Below are positions 35,927-48,000 of a stretch of 64,000 nt of DNA, piece after piece. This DNA comes from Pelodera strongyloides (lineage: Eukaryota > Nematoda > Chromadorea > Rhabditida > Rhabditidae), in NCBI GenBank assembly GCA_036852015.1, contig JAANDG010000430.1, forward strand, positions 1 to 64,000, read 5' to 3'. A program made the position numbers and the translations under genes. The stretch's first letter is position 1. Every line of letters begins with the position of its first letter. Below the pieces are notes generated by a model that was not told the origin of the DNA, ran no database searches, and saw only the letters and a program-made list of their open reading frames with translations.

Positions 35927-38900
35927 TCAAGGCAACGGTGACACCGGGGGTGGTGTGTCTGCAGTCTTCCGATCTCCCTTCCTCTCCCTCCTTCTATTCG
36001 TCATGATGTGACTCTTTGTAATATCCGCATGGTCGGGGAAACAACGGGCAGAAATCTCGATCCAGTGCTCTTTCAGCTCATCGTCCCTATAAAAATGTAT
36101 GTGAGGTTATAGAGGTTAAACCGGTATAACATCCGGTTTTTGAAGCTGATTTTGGATGCAAATGAGTAGGAGTGGAATAAAACAAAATCAAACTCGCTTA
36201 GCATTAGCATAAGAAATAAAAGGAATGCACCGCCATATGTTTCAACAATCTGCCGTTGTACTGTTTTAAAGTCATAAAGGTATTGCTGAAATATAAAAAA
36301 AAATCAACATACACCAGATCCTTTTATTACTTTATAAAATATGAACGTCATTTATTAAGATTAAGACAGAATCGTTTAGGACCTAATAAAGTTAGTGTTA
36401 TAGGTGTTTTACACCAGGCTGCTAGCTACTAAAAACCCTACACACGAATTGAGACAAAGGGTGAGACGAGACTGAACAGACTACTTGCTAAGAGTGAATA
36501 GAAGCAAAAGACTGACAGTTTGTCCAAGAAGTCCACATCCCTCTTGCCGTCTTCTACCTGATGAATCTTCGTCAGATGATTCTTCATTACTTGTGGAATG
36601 TTGCCTCCAAAGTCACAAAGGGCGCATCTAGAACAGAGCACAATGGAATACTATCGATATTGTACTTATAAATCATTGTTAATGCGATATGACGGCCGGT
36701 TTTTGGAACATGTGTTGGACGGCATTCCCATATAATGCATGCCGATTAATCCTGGCATACGTTGAAACGAAGCAAAAACCAGTGTACTTTAGCAGCCTAA
36801 CAATAACAATAACAACTATGTTCGATTAAATGAGTTTCAGCTAGGCCTGAAAAGAAAACATAGATAATGAAACAAGCTTACTTGTACTGTTTTCTACTGC
36901 AGTGTGTTGCCGCGTGCCATCGCAATTGCAAGAATTGGACGTATTTCTGACAGAGCTGCAAATGAAAGAAAGGGATTAATTTAATACTAGTCATAGAGCA
37001 TAGTTACATGTTCATGTTTCATTACATTAGAAACCAGAGAGCGATACATGCTCAGGCCCGCACTCGGTATAAGTACAAACTACAAAGTACAAATAAGACA
37101 TTCGCCAATGGTTACAATACAATAGCCCCCCTACATACTTAACTGCCGGCTTCCTACCAATTATGTTCACAAGGAGGACAACGTGCAAAAATAAGAAATC
37201 CAATTCAAATTTTAAAGCGAAACACCGGCCGGTTTTTGAAACGCATTGCGTACACCTGCTGCTTTCTTATGCAACATATGCACATGAGCAAAAATTAGAA
37301 TAAAAATTAGAACCCAATTAGACCCCACTTAGCATAACTGCATATATATTGAGATGCGTTTCAAAAAAAGGCCGGTATTTAGCTTTAATAAAAAGGAAAA
37401 TAAGATGAAAAATAACCCACCTGGCATTTAACTCGATCCGGCTTATCAGAGGGAGAGGTTGCTGTTTCCTAAATGAGACAAAAATAATGGCTACAATTCT
37501 GACAAAACTCAACCTAGGATAAAGCTAGTTCAAATCATATATCATAGTTATAATTACTACACTTCAAATTATACATGTACATCATACACAACAAAGTTTC
37601 AAAAGTCATGATAAATTTCTCCTCTAAAAATTTAATAAACCACGCATATTGGTCAAAAGTTTTATTTTTCTTTCCGGAAAAAGTAGGAAAATGTCCCTCT
37701 CGAATGCGCCCTAACGAACAATACTGCACATTAACCCAACATTCAACGATCTTTCTTTTCAGGACTCGGTGAAACATAACACAAAAATCGATCCGATTTC
37801 AAGATTGAATTAAGTTAGTTTTACACATGTGTGTTTATTGCATTAACAAATAAATAACATAAAAAAATGCCCACTCAAAAACATCAGAAATAGATCGAAA
37901 GATGCACAACAAGCAAATCTACACATAACTTAGAGAATAGATACAAGTCAAGAAAATAAATCATAAATATATAAGAACTAACCTTTTCTACCATATTCTC
38001 CTTGTTTTCCCTGTTGATTCCCTCTTTTCTCGGCTTCGGAGGTCTACCGCGGTTCTTGGCAAGCGCACTCTTAAACAAATCAATAAAGTAAAAAAAATCA
38101 AGAGGAATACGGAATTAAGAACAATAAAGTGGTATTATCAAAGGTATGCTGGGAAAATGCATGGTAATTCAGTTCTAAAGATTACGATATGAAATCAAAT
38201 ACCATACCGATTTTACATAAATAAAAAGTGTAAAGTACTTAAAAAAAAACTTTCAACAAATACTATACATGTCGATAACATTACCACTGACTGTTGACTA
38301 TACATGTTAGAATAGAATCGTACAGATTGTAGTACTTGTCAATGGCCTCGCACCTTCTTGAAACCATTTTTTTTTAAATAATCAATTAAGAACGGTTCAA
38401 AAGGGAAAGCAGAACCAAACAACGAAAAATAAAATAAACGCACCGGTTTGGGAAATTCGCTACGATTCTCTTCACCTTCTCCATCCAATTCATCTGGGTC
38501 CGTGTCAGTCTAAAGCAACAATTCTTCAATAGAAAAATGTTTCCTATAGAATTTTAAAGCGGTATAACGGCCGGTTTTTAAAACGTATGTTGAACAGTAT
38601 TCCCAATTCCCACATTATATTCAAGTGAGTAAGGTTAGAAAAAAACATACGTTCCAACTCCAACAACCGGCTAATACCGCTTTAAACATCGTATAAGCAA
38701 TACAGTTAATTAATATGCATCAATACGAACAGTGTTCAATTATTAATGGGGCAGAACATAACATTCATTTAATTCAAGATTATACCGGAACTTATGACCA
38801 ATCACGAACTCTACGCCAAGACCTAGAACACACTCTTAGCACTTGAACATTGGCTAATGGATTGTAATTTGGAAGGAAAAGTCTAAAATAGAATACAACA

Positions 38901-40618
38901 GAAAATGAATGTTTCAGTTTGAATACATATGAGAATGCAATTTAAATTCACCAGTAACATTTTCGTTGAATAATCTGCGTTATGCATTTACTTGTAGGTA
39001 AGAAGCATTACTTCCTGTATAATATGTTATATGATATATGTGCCCTACCGGCTCAGAAAGATGGGCACACAACATTTTTATCTATGCAAGGGAATGCAGA
39101 TGTCGAGCACAGTATCAAATAATCAAATCAACGTTCCATACCGCCTTGAACACCTTGTAAATTAAAATACAATGTAATGTCACACTTACATGGCTCTGAT
39201 CCTGATCGTCTTTCAAATCTGCCGAGTCATCCAAATCCGTCTTGATACATGATGTCGGAGTGCCTTCTTCGAACAGTGACAACAGTTTACGATCAAAATC
39301 TTCCTAAAGAGAAGAATTGCAAAAAAAGTCCAAAATTCCAAAACAATTTAACCACATTTGTTTAATTGATAATTACAAATACACTGGTATTCATCGTTAT
39401 GTCCATCAGGGCATAAAACTCGTCGGGAAAAGCTCAAAACCACCATCCGAATATATGTAGTGTTTCCGAAACTTATATCGCTTTATGATACGTTTCCGAT
39501 TTTTACCATACCTAATATTCTAATCCCGATGGTGGTATGGCTACGAGCTCAAGACCACCGTCTAAATTTATGCAATATGCTAATTCGGATGGTGGGCCTA
39601 AATGCCACTCCTAAGGGGGGCCGAAATCAGAGGTTCGCGTCTTGGCCCTGGCTCCCTGTCCTGTGTGTGATGTGCATCACAAACAAATTATCATCTACAA
39701 ACACAAACTAGCTCGTAGCTCCTGACATACGAAACAAACAAATAATAAATAAATAAAAAGGCACTCAACACATACCGAGCTATCATTCATTGACATAAGA
39801 GCGCTACCTTCACGACGACGCTTTTCACCCTGAAATTAAATATTTTAAATTGAAGGGAACTTAGGGATGGAGTCCACAATCACAAATAACCTTTCACTAA
39901 CAAAATTCATATGGTATGGAAACAAAACATTCTTAGAGTAATGTGCCGTGTGCCCAATATGGACCACTCATGACTCATGAGGAAAATTAGTACATGCCAT
40001 ATGCATAATATTGCATAGTATTACAGCATAATGTCAGAACCAAAAACGACAGACATCCAAGTAAGAAATTTAAGAAAAAAAGAAAAGAAAATGAAGTCCT
40101 CACCCAATAGAGATTCGGGTTCTGATTCGTTCCCTTTCTTTTTCGGTCGCTTCTCCATTCCGGAACCACTGATTCCACACCATCCAGACACATCTAAAAT
40201 ATTTAATTTGTTAATTTAAAACATGACAGTTACTGCTTACTTACAATATTTCAGCTAAAACATTTAATATTATTTACATATGCAGCGAAAAAAACCCAGT
40301 TATTTCCATAATTTGTCAATTTGTCTCTGACGGGAAAAGTATTCGTTCAACAATATAGAGAAAATAAATTAACAACTTAGGATCAGCTTCTCACGATATA
40401 CTACATTCAAAGACACGAAGCTTTTCCTCTCTTAGTCTTTCAGCATTTAGAACATTATTTTCTTTTGTATGTAAGGCTCAAGAGCGTACGTAGTTTACTA
40501 TAGTAGATACGAACGAGTACAAGATAATTAGATAATCACTCACTATCTGCGCCATAAGTTCATCAACATGTAGTTCCGTGACGGACTCCTTCAGATTTAC
40601 TAAAACCACGTATCCCAT
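35927..40618 (-). CDS. AT-hook and C2H2 zinc-finger nuclear protein, unrecognised family
   Basis: Ten exons on the minus strand: 40618-40544, 40193-40104, 39829-39776, 39303-39190, 38509-38444, 38069-37983, 37468-37421, 36955-36882, 36627-36517 and 36086-35927. They give 293 codons (292 aa), all in phase. The N-terminus is MGYVVLVNLKESVTELHVDE. Then follow basic and acidic segments, an AT-hook-like KNRGRPPKPRK near residue 142, and two adjacent C2H2 fingers: CQLCQKYVQF...HAATHC and CALCDFGGN...HLTKIH. The tail is KEHWIEISARCFPDHAD and a basic NRRRERKGDRK. It is probably a DNA-binding regulator. The donor of exon 9 is the weak CT|GTCAGT; the consensus CAG|GTAGAA two dozen codons earlier would put exon 10 out of frame. 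I assign no orthologue. Confidence 0.75.
36115..36270. repeat. TTAA-AGCG element, copy 6 (degenerate)
   Basis: GGTTAAACCGGTATAACATCC...CTGCCGTTGTACTGTTTTAAA, in the last intron of the zinc-finger gene. Confidence 0.65.
36675..36800. repeat. TTAA-AGCG element, decayed copy
   Basis: GCGATATGACGGCCGGTTTTTGG and GGACGGCATTCCCATATAATGCATGC identify the family. The right end is decayed. Confidence 0.6.
37212..37387. repeat. TTAA-AGCG element, copy 7
   Basis: TTAAAGCGAAACACCGGCCGG...GGCCGGTATTTAGCTTTAA, in a zinc-finger gene intron, 34 bp from an exon. Confidence 0.8.
38554..38685. repeat. TTAA-AGCG element, copy 8
   Basis: TTAAAGCGGTATAACGGCCGG...CAACCGGCTAATACCGCTTTAA, in a zinc-finger gene intron. 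Confidence 0.85.
39418..39597 (+). repeat. Interspersed repeat family D, copy 2
   Basis: About 85% or better match by eye to the reverse complement of 11443-11650, in the intron between the exons at 39829-39776 and 39303-39190. Confidence 0.8.
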
Positions 40619-41600
40619 CGTGCTGTTGTTTGTGCCTATATAACAAGTAATTAACTTTCGTTTTTTTTTTTTGGTTTCACTTCGTCCTCCTAGAGTATTT
40701 ATGTTACATTCTCGCGCGAATTCGCGGCGAAAGTACCATCCAAGTACAATTTTCCATTTTCGAGCAGTTTTACATTAGGTGTATGCAAAACACGCCACAG
40801 GTGTATGTAATTTGCTTACTGTATGTAAAATTCAACTAGTTTCCCACTATAGAAACTGCAATAACATGGATGACACTTTCGCATGCGTGTGCGCGAAAAC
40901 GTAACATAAATACTCTATCCGTAAAAATATAAAACGAAGAGGATAGAGGACAGAGCAGTCCTCAACAAACATCATTATCCACAATATAACTATAAAAAGA
41001 AGTGAAAACAACTAAATATTAATGAAGAGACGGTATTGTAAAGTGGACGCACCTTACACTAACTACCTAACAACATTAAATATCGAACACTATAATTAGA
41101 AATCAATAAAGGAGCTACTTCAGCTACTACCTAGAATAGGAATACATAGCATGTAGATTAATATAACTATTAACAACAGACGGCTGCATCGCATGATTAC
41201 TACTAACCACAAAAAAAAGTGGAATTACAGAGCAAGGCCCCCCCCCTACCCCAAGCAAAGAGAAAGCGCGGTAGGCCAAACAAACAATAAGACAATGCGT
41301 GAAATAAAGACAAACAAGGTAAAAGTCCAAGTGGAAAACATTTCCCATTTTCCGTCCGGTTGCAAACGAAAAACAGTATTTTATTGGGAAATTGGTGGGA
41401 AGTGTGTATTTCATTTCGTTGTTGGGTGAAAAGCGCTTCGTAGTAAACGAGCGTGCATGGAGAGAAAACAGGCAATTCACCAAGAGAGTAGAGACAGAAA
41501 AGAGATTGGGATGAGAGAACCAACATAGAACACACATCGTGCATGCAAGAGGGAGCGAGAGGGATTCACCAAGCACAGAAGGAGCGAATAGAGCATGACC

Positions 41601-41634
<34 letters not shown>

Positions 41635-42720
41635 CATAGAGCATAGGAGAAATGGTCAATACGAGAACAGGCTCTCAACGACGAATAAACAACGTTGAAA
41701 TATACTATGCACTCTGCTAAAAGCAGCCATGCCTCGTTCAAAACTGGTTTGCATGCTCGAATCAAAACATAATTATTAAGGTCTTCACAACATTCCAGGT
41801 ACAGTATGATTTTAAAAAAAACGGTTGAAATAGAATTAGAATGCCCGAATAACGATCATGTGCAATCATGTCGCTAGGGATTAGGTTAGGGACGATATTT
41901 TTATGTATTTGTTCATGCTGTATTATTTCGCTTTTGTTCTTTTCAGAATAAAGTATTCAATATAATATAATATATGCAGGAAGTTGAAAGCAATGCCCAA
42001 AGTCAATAGACAAAGAAAATTGGAACATGACCGGCAGTTGTAATCAAACAATGAGCATGCGGGAGCAGAAGACAACAACACATCAATAGCTAACACACAC
42101 AGTTGATAATAGCAAGTCGAGGTTTCAAAAAAACCTGTCTACTTTGGATATGTTGCATCTACAGATGCTTAAGTGTGCGCTTCCACGCATACTATGCGAA
42201 TGAAAGAAGTCACCATTAGTCCAACACAAAACAGCCAAAAGATAAAACGGTTGATATTAAATGGCTTCAATGCGCAAGTAGTGCGCCCGGCTATTAAAAG
42301 CAAACATAAACGAGCTAACTAGAACAATAAAACAAATAATCACTACTCCGAACGCATACCATACCGAATAATCGGCCGCAACAAAAATGCACATCTGCAA
42401 AGCAAAATGCACATTCGCGGATATTTTTCGTCCCGCAGCGAAAATTAGAGAACATGGAAATTGAAGAGCAACAGAGAAAAAGGTGGTGCACATTTACATT
42501 GCATTTCCATAATGCGAAAATGCAGTATTTCGCAATAATTTTTTCCCTTCTTTTGCTTTCCTCCACCTATTGTCTTTTCTAGATAGTTTTTTATGCGTTA
42601 ATGTTTATTGCATGTTTGCTGAAGGGACAGTCTGTTCCTGTATGATACTCCAGCTTAACACTCGGACGCTTTACTTCGGTTGACACTGAATAAAGTGTTC
42701 ATTACACGTTTTATTTAGAA
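40619..42720. other. Divergent intergenic region with inverted repeat and GA tract
   Basis: The region lies between the start of the zinc-finger gene (minus) and PPIH (plus). It contains an inverted repeat with TAGAGTATTTATGTTAC at 40692 and its complement at ~40901-40918 (element about 40683-40928), and a pure GA tract at about 41603-41632. A 212-codon open frame on the minus strand (41765-41127) has the composition of translated non-coding DNA. Confidence 0.5.
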
Positions 42721-44303
42721 ATGAGCGAATACGATAAATTGGCTGAGCAACTTCGTCATCCCGAGAACCCAGTTGTATTCCTGGAAATGACTGCGGGAGG
42801 AGCTCCAATTGGAACCATCATTGTGAGCTTTTAAGGCATTTGGCACATAATCTGATAGTCTAAATCCACTTATGGTGAAACGTGAAGTCCCTGCCACTGC
42901 CTGCATCTAACACCACATACGCACAGACTATGTGTTCTTATGCCAAAGTCGTACGCATGAGAAATTTTATTGACACCTTTATTATGACAATGAACAAATA
43001 CATAAAAACGAACAGTCAATCAAAATAATAAAGAGAAAGACACACACACAGTCTTGCTCCTACCAAAGTGGCCGGAGGGCCAGCTACCTACGTAGCCTTA
43101 GTAAACAAAATCAAGAAACCAAACTGAATAAGACAAAGTACAGTAAGTATAAATGGGTATGCATTAGCACATTTTGAGTCATCCGACAAGTGAGAATCCG
43201 GTTACATTCTTAACCATTTCAGATTGAACTTTTCGCCGACGTTTGTCCGAAAACTGCTGAAAATTTCAGGCAATTCTGCACTGGCGAATTTAGAAAGGTG
43301 ATTTATTAATATTTATGTTTTTGTTTGCTTTCTGAGAGCTAGGCTACTTGTTTGGTCATAACCTATGTCTTGTGTTATTTTATGTGTCGTTTTTCCAGGA
43401 TGGTGTTCCAGTTGGGTATAAGAATTCGCAGTTCCATCGAGTTATTAAAGATTTCATGATCCAAGGAGGCGATTTTGTGAATGTTAGTTTTCTTATTTTA
43501 TAAATAAATGTAGTTCCTATCATAGGTCCAACTGTTAACTGTACAACATGGCTAGTTTGTAGTAATTGTTTATTTCTGATCATATTTACTTTTTAGTTAG
43601 TGGACTTTTTATTTAGGGTGATGGCACGGGACTGCAGAGTATTTACGGCGCTAAGTTCAAAGACGAGAATTTTGACTTAAAGCATACTGGACCTGGAACC
43701 CTATCAATGGTATGCTTGATTTTAGTGTTATTTATTTTATTTTATTTAATATATTGTTATAATCTCGCCCTACGGCCTTGATTGAAGACCACCAACCCCC
43801 AACCAAAACCACAAATTTCAATTAAATGCGTGTACATTTCCAAATAATTTTAATTTTAGCATCTCGTTTTCCATTTTCAGGCAAACTGCGGCCCTGATAC
43901 TAATGGATGTCAATTCTTTATCACTTGTGCAAAGACGGATTTCCTTGATGATAAGCATGTAGTATTCGGTACGTTCACGGTCTTTCCTTCTGTAAGCGGT
44001 AAAATGTTACTGAAGTAACTGAAGTGAAGATGTGCTTACTTTACGTGTTAGTCTAACAAAAATATGATTGATTGCTCTGCTCAGGTGAATCTATGACGTT
44101 TCCCAGATTCCCACATCCCACTTCGTAGATCCCCACGTTTCGAAGGTTCCCAAGTATAATTATTCCTACCCACGATATAATAAGTAATTTCAGGTCGGGT
44201 ACTCGATGGTTTGCTAACCGTGCGAAAGATTGAAAATGCGCCTACTGGTGCAAATAATAAACCAAAACTTCCGATCGTTGTTACCCAATGCGGTCAGTTG
44301 TAA
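42721..44303 (+). CDS. cyn-11: Peptidyl-prolyl isomerase H, spliceosomal cyclophilin
   Basis: Cyclophilin of the U4/U6.U5 tri-snRNP, binding the PRPF4/PRPF3 complex in the nucleus. Exons: 42721-42822, 43223-43297, 43399-43482, 43617-43709, 43881-43968 and 44194-44303 (183 aa, usual for PPIH). The sequence follows human PPIH closely: [46 protein letters not shown] (with the catalytic Arg), NGCQFFITC and [14 protein letters not shown] at the end. The residue equivalent to cyclophilin A Trp121 is Phe ([12 protein letters not shown] against DWLDGKHVVFG), which should weaken cyclosporin binding. The ATG lies two bases after a TTTATTTAG acceptor. It is on the same strand as RAB21, about 700 bp upstream. 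Confidence 0.97.
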
Positions 44304-45016
44304 ACATTTACGTTGGCGGTTTTTTGCAATACAGTAACTAAGTGTAATTGTAATGACACTTCCTCCAGTATTGGTTATATTTATGGGATGTTTGTATATT
44401 TATTTTGTAGTTATTAATCTGACCTGACACTGAACTATTTTTCTGAGAAGCCGCTGTTTTCACGTTCGGGCTCTGTTTTCCTTCAATAGTGTTAATTTAT
44501 ATTTAGTGCCGAATTATAGAAATTAAGATGTTTCAAATTTGGTGTGTTTCGGTGTTTGCTCTGTGCGACTCTCAGTTCGTTTGTTCTTTATAGTTCGTTC
44601 GTTAATTCATGTTATGTTACGATATCAGTGATGATCTTCCTCTGAAACGGTGTACTTTGTTGCCTATTATTCAGTAAATTATTGAACTATTGATTGTTGA
44701 TCCACTGATTTTTATGAATGGTATTTGTACCATTTTCTACTTCACAAGTTGCCCTTCAGAAGTTTCAGAAGTTATGTACATTTGTTATGTGTGCATTCTC
44801 CTATGTATTATTGTTTATTTGTGATCTTAGTTTCACTGTTCTTTTTCCGCATGAATGTACAACGTGCATTTATCATTCTCATAGTTCTATTGGTACTGTA
44901 GTTGTAGCTTTAGATCTTATGCTTATATTGTATATGTACTTTCAGAAGATCAGCGTTTTAACACGCGAAGAAGTGATTCTGGTTGGTAATTAAATAAATG
45001 GACTTTGCCCACATCA
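44304..45016 (+). other. PPIH 3' UTR and RAB21 5' UTR
   Basis: No gene. TACTTTCAG at about 44937-44945 is a likely trans-splice or 5' UTR acceptor for RAB21. AATAAA at about 44994-44999 could serve PPIH, or be fortuitous since it is only 18 bp before the RAB21 ATG. An out-of-frame upstream ATG at 44998 opens a 15-codon frame that overlaps the RAB21 start. Confidence 0.5.
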
Positions 45017-48000
45017 ATGGCGGCAGGAAACGAATACAAGTTTAAGGTGAGTTTAGTTTGTTTATTGATTGAATTTAAAGTGGTATGACAGCCAGTTTGT
45101 GAAGCCTTTGTTGGACATCTGCACTTCTGTGTAGTTGTGTTTGTGTTAAGTCAGTTAAGTGAGCTCCATTTTCCTTCTCATTTGCCTATGATGCATGGGC
45201 ATGCAGTTGTCCAAAACTGTTTAATAACCGGCTGTTATATCGCTTCGCTTTACCTCTAAATTCGTTACATTATGCCAGTGCACGGCATAAAACACCCCGC
45301 CAAATGCGGACGATCACCTCCCTATCTCTAATGCATTGTATGCAAATTAGTCTAAATCACCTCCCCAAAATTTTGAGATGCGGACTTAATTTATTCCCTG
45401 TGCCAGTGTAAAGGTTATTTAGTTTGGTGTGTCCATGTCACGAAACAGTCCGAATTGCTTATAGTTACACCTAGTCGACCTAGTAAATGTAAGTCATCTG
45501 GGGTTGTTGGTTGCTATTGTTTGTTTCTCATCTGATCTAATTTTAAAGCGGCATGACAGCCGGTTTTTGAAACGTATGATGGGGCTTGTATTCCTATGTA
45601 GAGTATGCAAATCGCTGCCCTTTTTTAGTATACTATATATACACGCGTACTACTTATGGAAATGCAGTTCTCCAAGATAAGTTAAACGGCCATTATATAG
45701 CCTTAAAGGGATCGGCTCACCTCAAATCGTGTCTGTTTTTTTTTGTTTCTTTATTTTCTATAAGGGATAATAAAAATTTGGAATACAAAAAGTAGTGTTA
45801 TATTTCAATACTCACGAAGATATTAGGTGATAAAGTGGTGGATCGATCGGCCCGAAATGAAAAAGTGTTAATTGTCCCATACAAACAAGGCAGTACAATT
45901 ACACTTTTTCATTTCGGGCCGATCGATCCCCCACTTTATCACCTAATATCTTCGTGAGTATTGAAATAGAACACTACTTTTTGTATTCCAAATTTTTATT
46001 ATCCCTTATAGAAAATAAAGAAACAAAAAAACAGACACGATTTGAGGTGAGCCGATCCCTTTAATATTTCCCTTCAGGTTGTTCTTCTCGGAGAAGGTGC
46101 TGTGGGCAAGTCCTCGTTAATGTTACGCTATGTGGAAAACAAGTTTTTAGTGGAACACTTGAGTACGATTCAGGTACTGTTGAATTTATTCTATTTTGTT
46201 ATGATTGTTATTCTTAAAGCGAAATAACGGCCGGTTTTTGAAACGCATCGTGGATAACTGAATTCTTAAGTGTTTACGCTAATTAATAATAAGTTTATTG
46301 TCTCACAGAGTCGATAATTTCCACATTGGCAAGCTCAAAAATAACATCTAGCAACTCGAAAGCCAAAAGGTACCCTAAGATGTGGTGCAGTAAAGACACC
46401 ATCATACTAATAAGGGATTTGCTCGAATTTTGTTCGCTTTTTCATTCTAATTCTAATTTATGTTCATTTGCATAAGCTGCATAAGAATGCTGCTCTACTC
46501 GATGTGTTTCAAAACCCGGCCGGTATTTCGCTTTAAGCAATCGTCGATCGTTTGCAACGGATGAATGACATTGATAACGTACTATCTATCCACTAGGACG
46601 CCTATCCGGCCTATGCAATAGGTTATTTAGGCATAGACACCGTGGTCTGGAATCCGTAATCCTTTGTTCTAGGCATCTTTCCTCACGAAGCGTATTGAGT
46701 TTGATGGGAACAATGTTGAGCTTAACATATGGGACACAGCTGGGCAGGAGAAGTATCACGCTCTGGGACCAATTTACTATAGGTTGACCGTTTGTCGTTT
46801 TGAAAAGCACTTTGTTTACAATTGCATTCCCACGTCCGAAAATAACATTTTATTTATGACTGTGACTTATTTTTTCCACGTAATTGACTATCATCGAGCG
46901 TTCTCTTTTTACACAAAACTTTATAATTAAACCACTGCAATATTCGCGGGGTCGTTGTTTATCTCATACTTGAAACATTTCGTTTACCTATGGTCTTTTT
47001 AACCACTCACTCCTTTTTATGATTTTCCACTGCTATGTGATTTACTTCACCTGTATTTCATGGACAACCGTGAAGCCTTGGATCGCAAGTTAATAAATTA
47101 ATATTAATAATAATTAATTCCATTCCGGTTATGAGTTAGTGGTCGTTGCTTTCAGAGGCAGCCACGGAGCCCTCCTCATTTATGATATCACTGATACGGG
47201 ATCATTTGACAAGGTAAGGGTGTATTTTTTTATAGTCTCGTTCTTATGTAGTTTTTTTTTTAGTTTTACTCTTCAAGATCGTGCACCTTTATTACAGGGG
47301 GGGGGGTACAGTACAATGGTCAAAATTTGCTTACGACATGTTCCGCAAAGGTCGGCGGTGTTTTTGCGCGTGGTTCTATGCTTTATGCCCAGAAATTAAT
47401 GAATGTTATTCGTTGTTTTTAGGTGAAAGTTTGGGTCCGTGAATTGCAACGTGCACTCGGCGATTCTGTTGTGATGGTAATAGTAGGGAATAAACTTGAT
47501 TTGGAAAAGTCGCGCACGGTGGATCTGGAAGCGGCGAGAAGGTAATTACTTAAAGATAATTAGCAATAATCATTTATTGTACCAAGAAGCTTCAATGAAC
47601 ACTAAAATACTCGTTGTTCTTGTCCTTTTCCTTTGGGTGTGATGAAGACTAAGAAGGCTTGCTGTATGTATAACTAGTATTATTATCGGATAAATTTGCA
47701 GGTATGCAGAAGAAGTCGGCGCAGACTACGTGGAAACCTCAGCAAAGGAGAACGTTGGCCTGAGCGACCTTTTTGAGAGAATTTCAGCAAGTACGTTTAT
47801 ATACTATTCGGATTATTCATTACCAGTCGGCTACCGCCGCCTGAGGCGGCTTTCCAATCTATGGCTCATACGCCGCAATATTTCGCTGAGCTGTGTAGGT
47901 TAGGAGCAAATATTTCTCCGAAGGGATAAAACTTTGATTATATTCCCCCTAAATTGTCTATGGTAGGACTCTGAAACGTCGAAAAAATTTCCAAAGCCGA

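Noticed and set aside
41127..41765. 212-codon minus-strand ORF, the longest open frame in the window
   Set aside because: It runs through a GA microsatellite and is rich in Leu, Ser, Phe and Cys without any domain or splice context; shorter frames are open on the same strand and opposite strand, as expected of composition.
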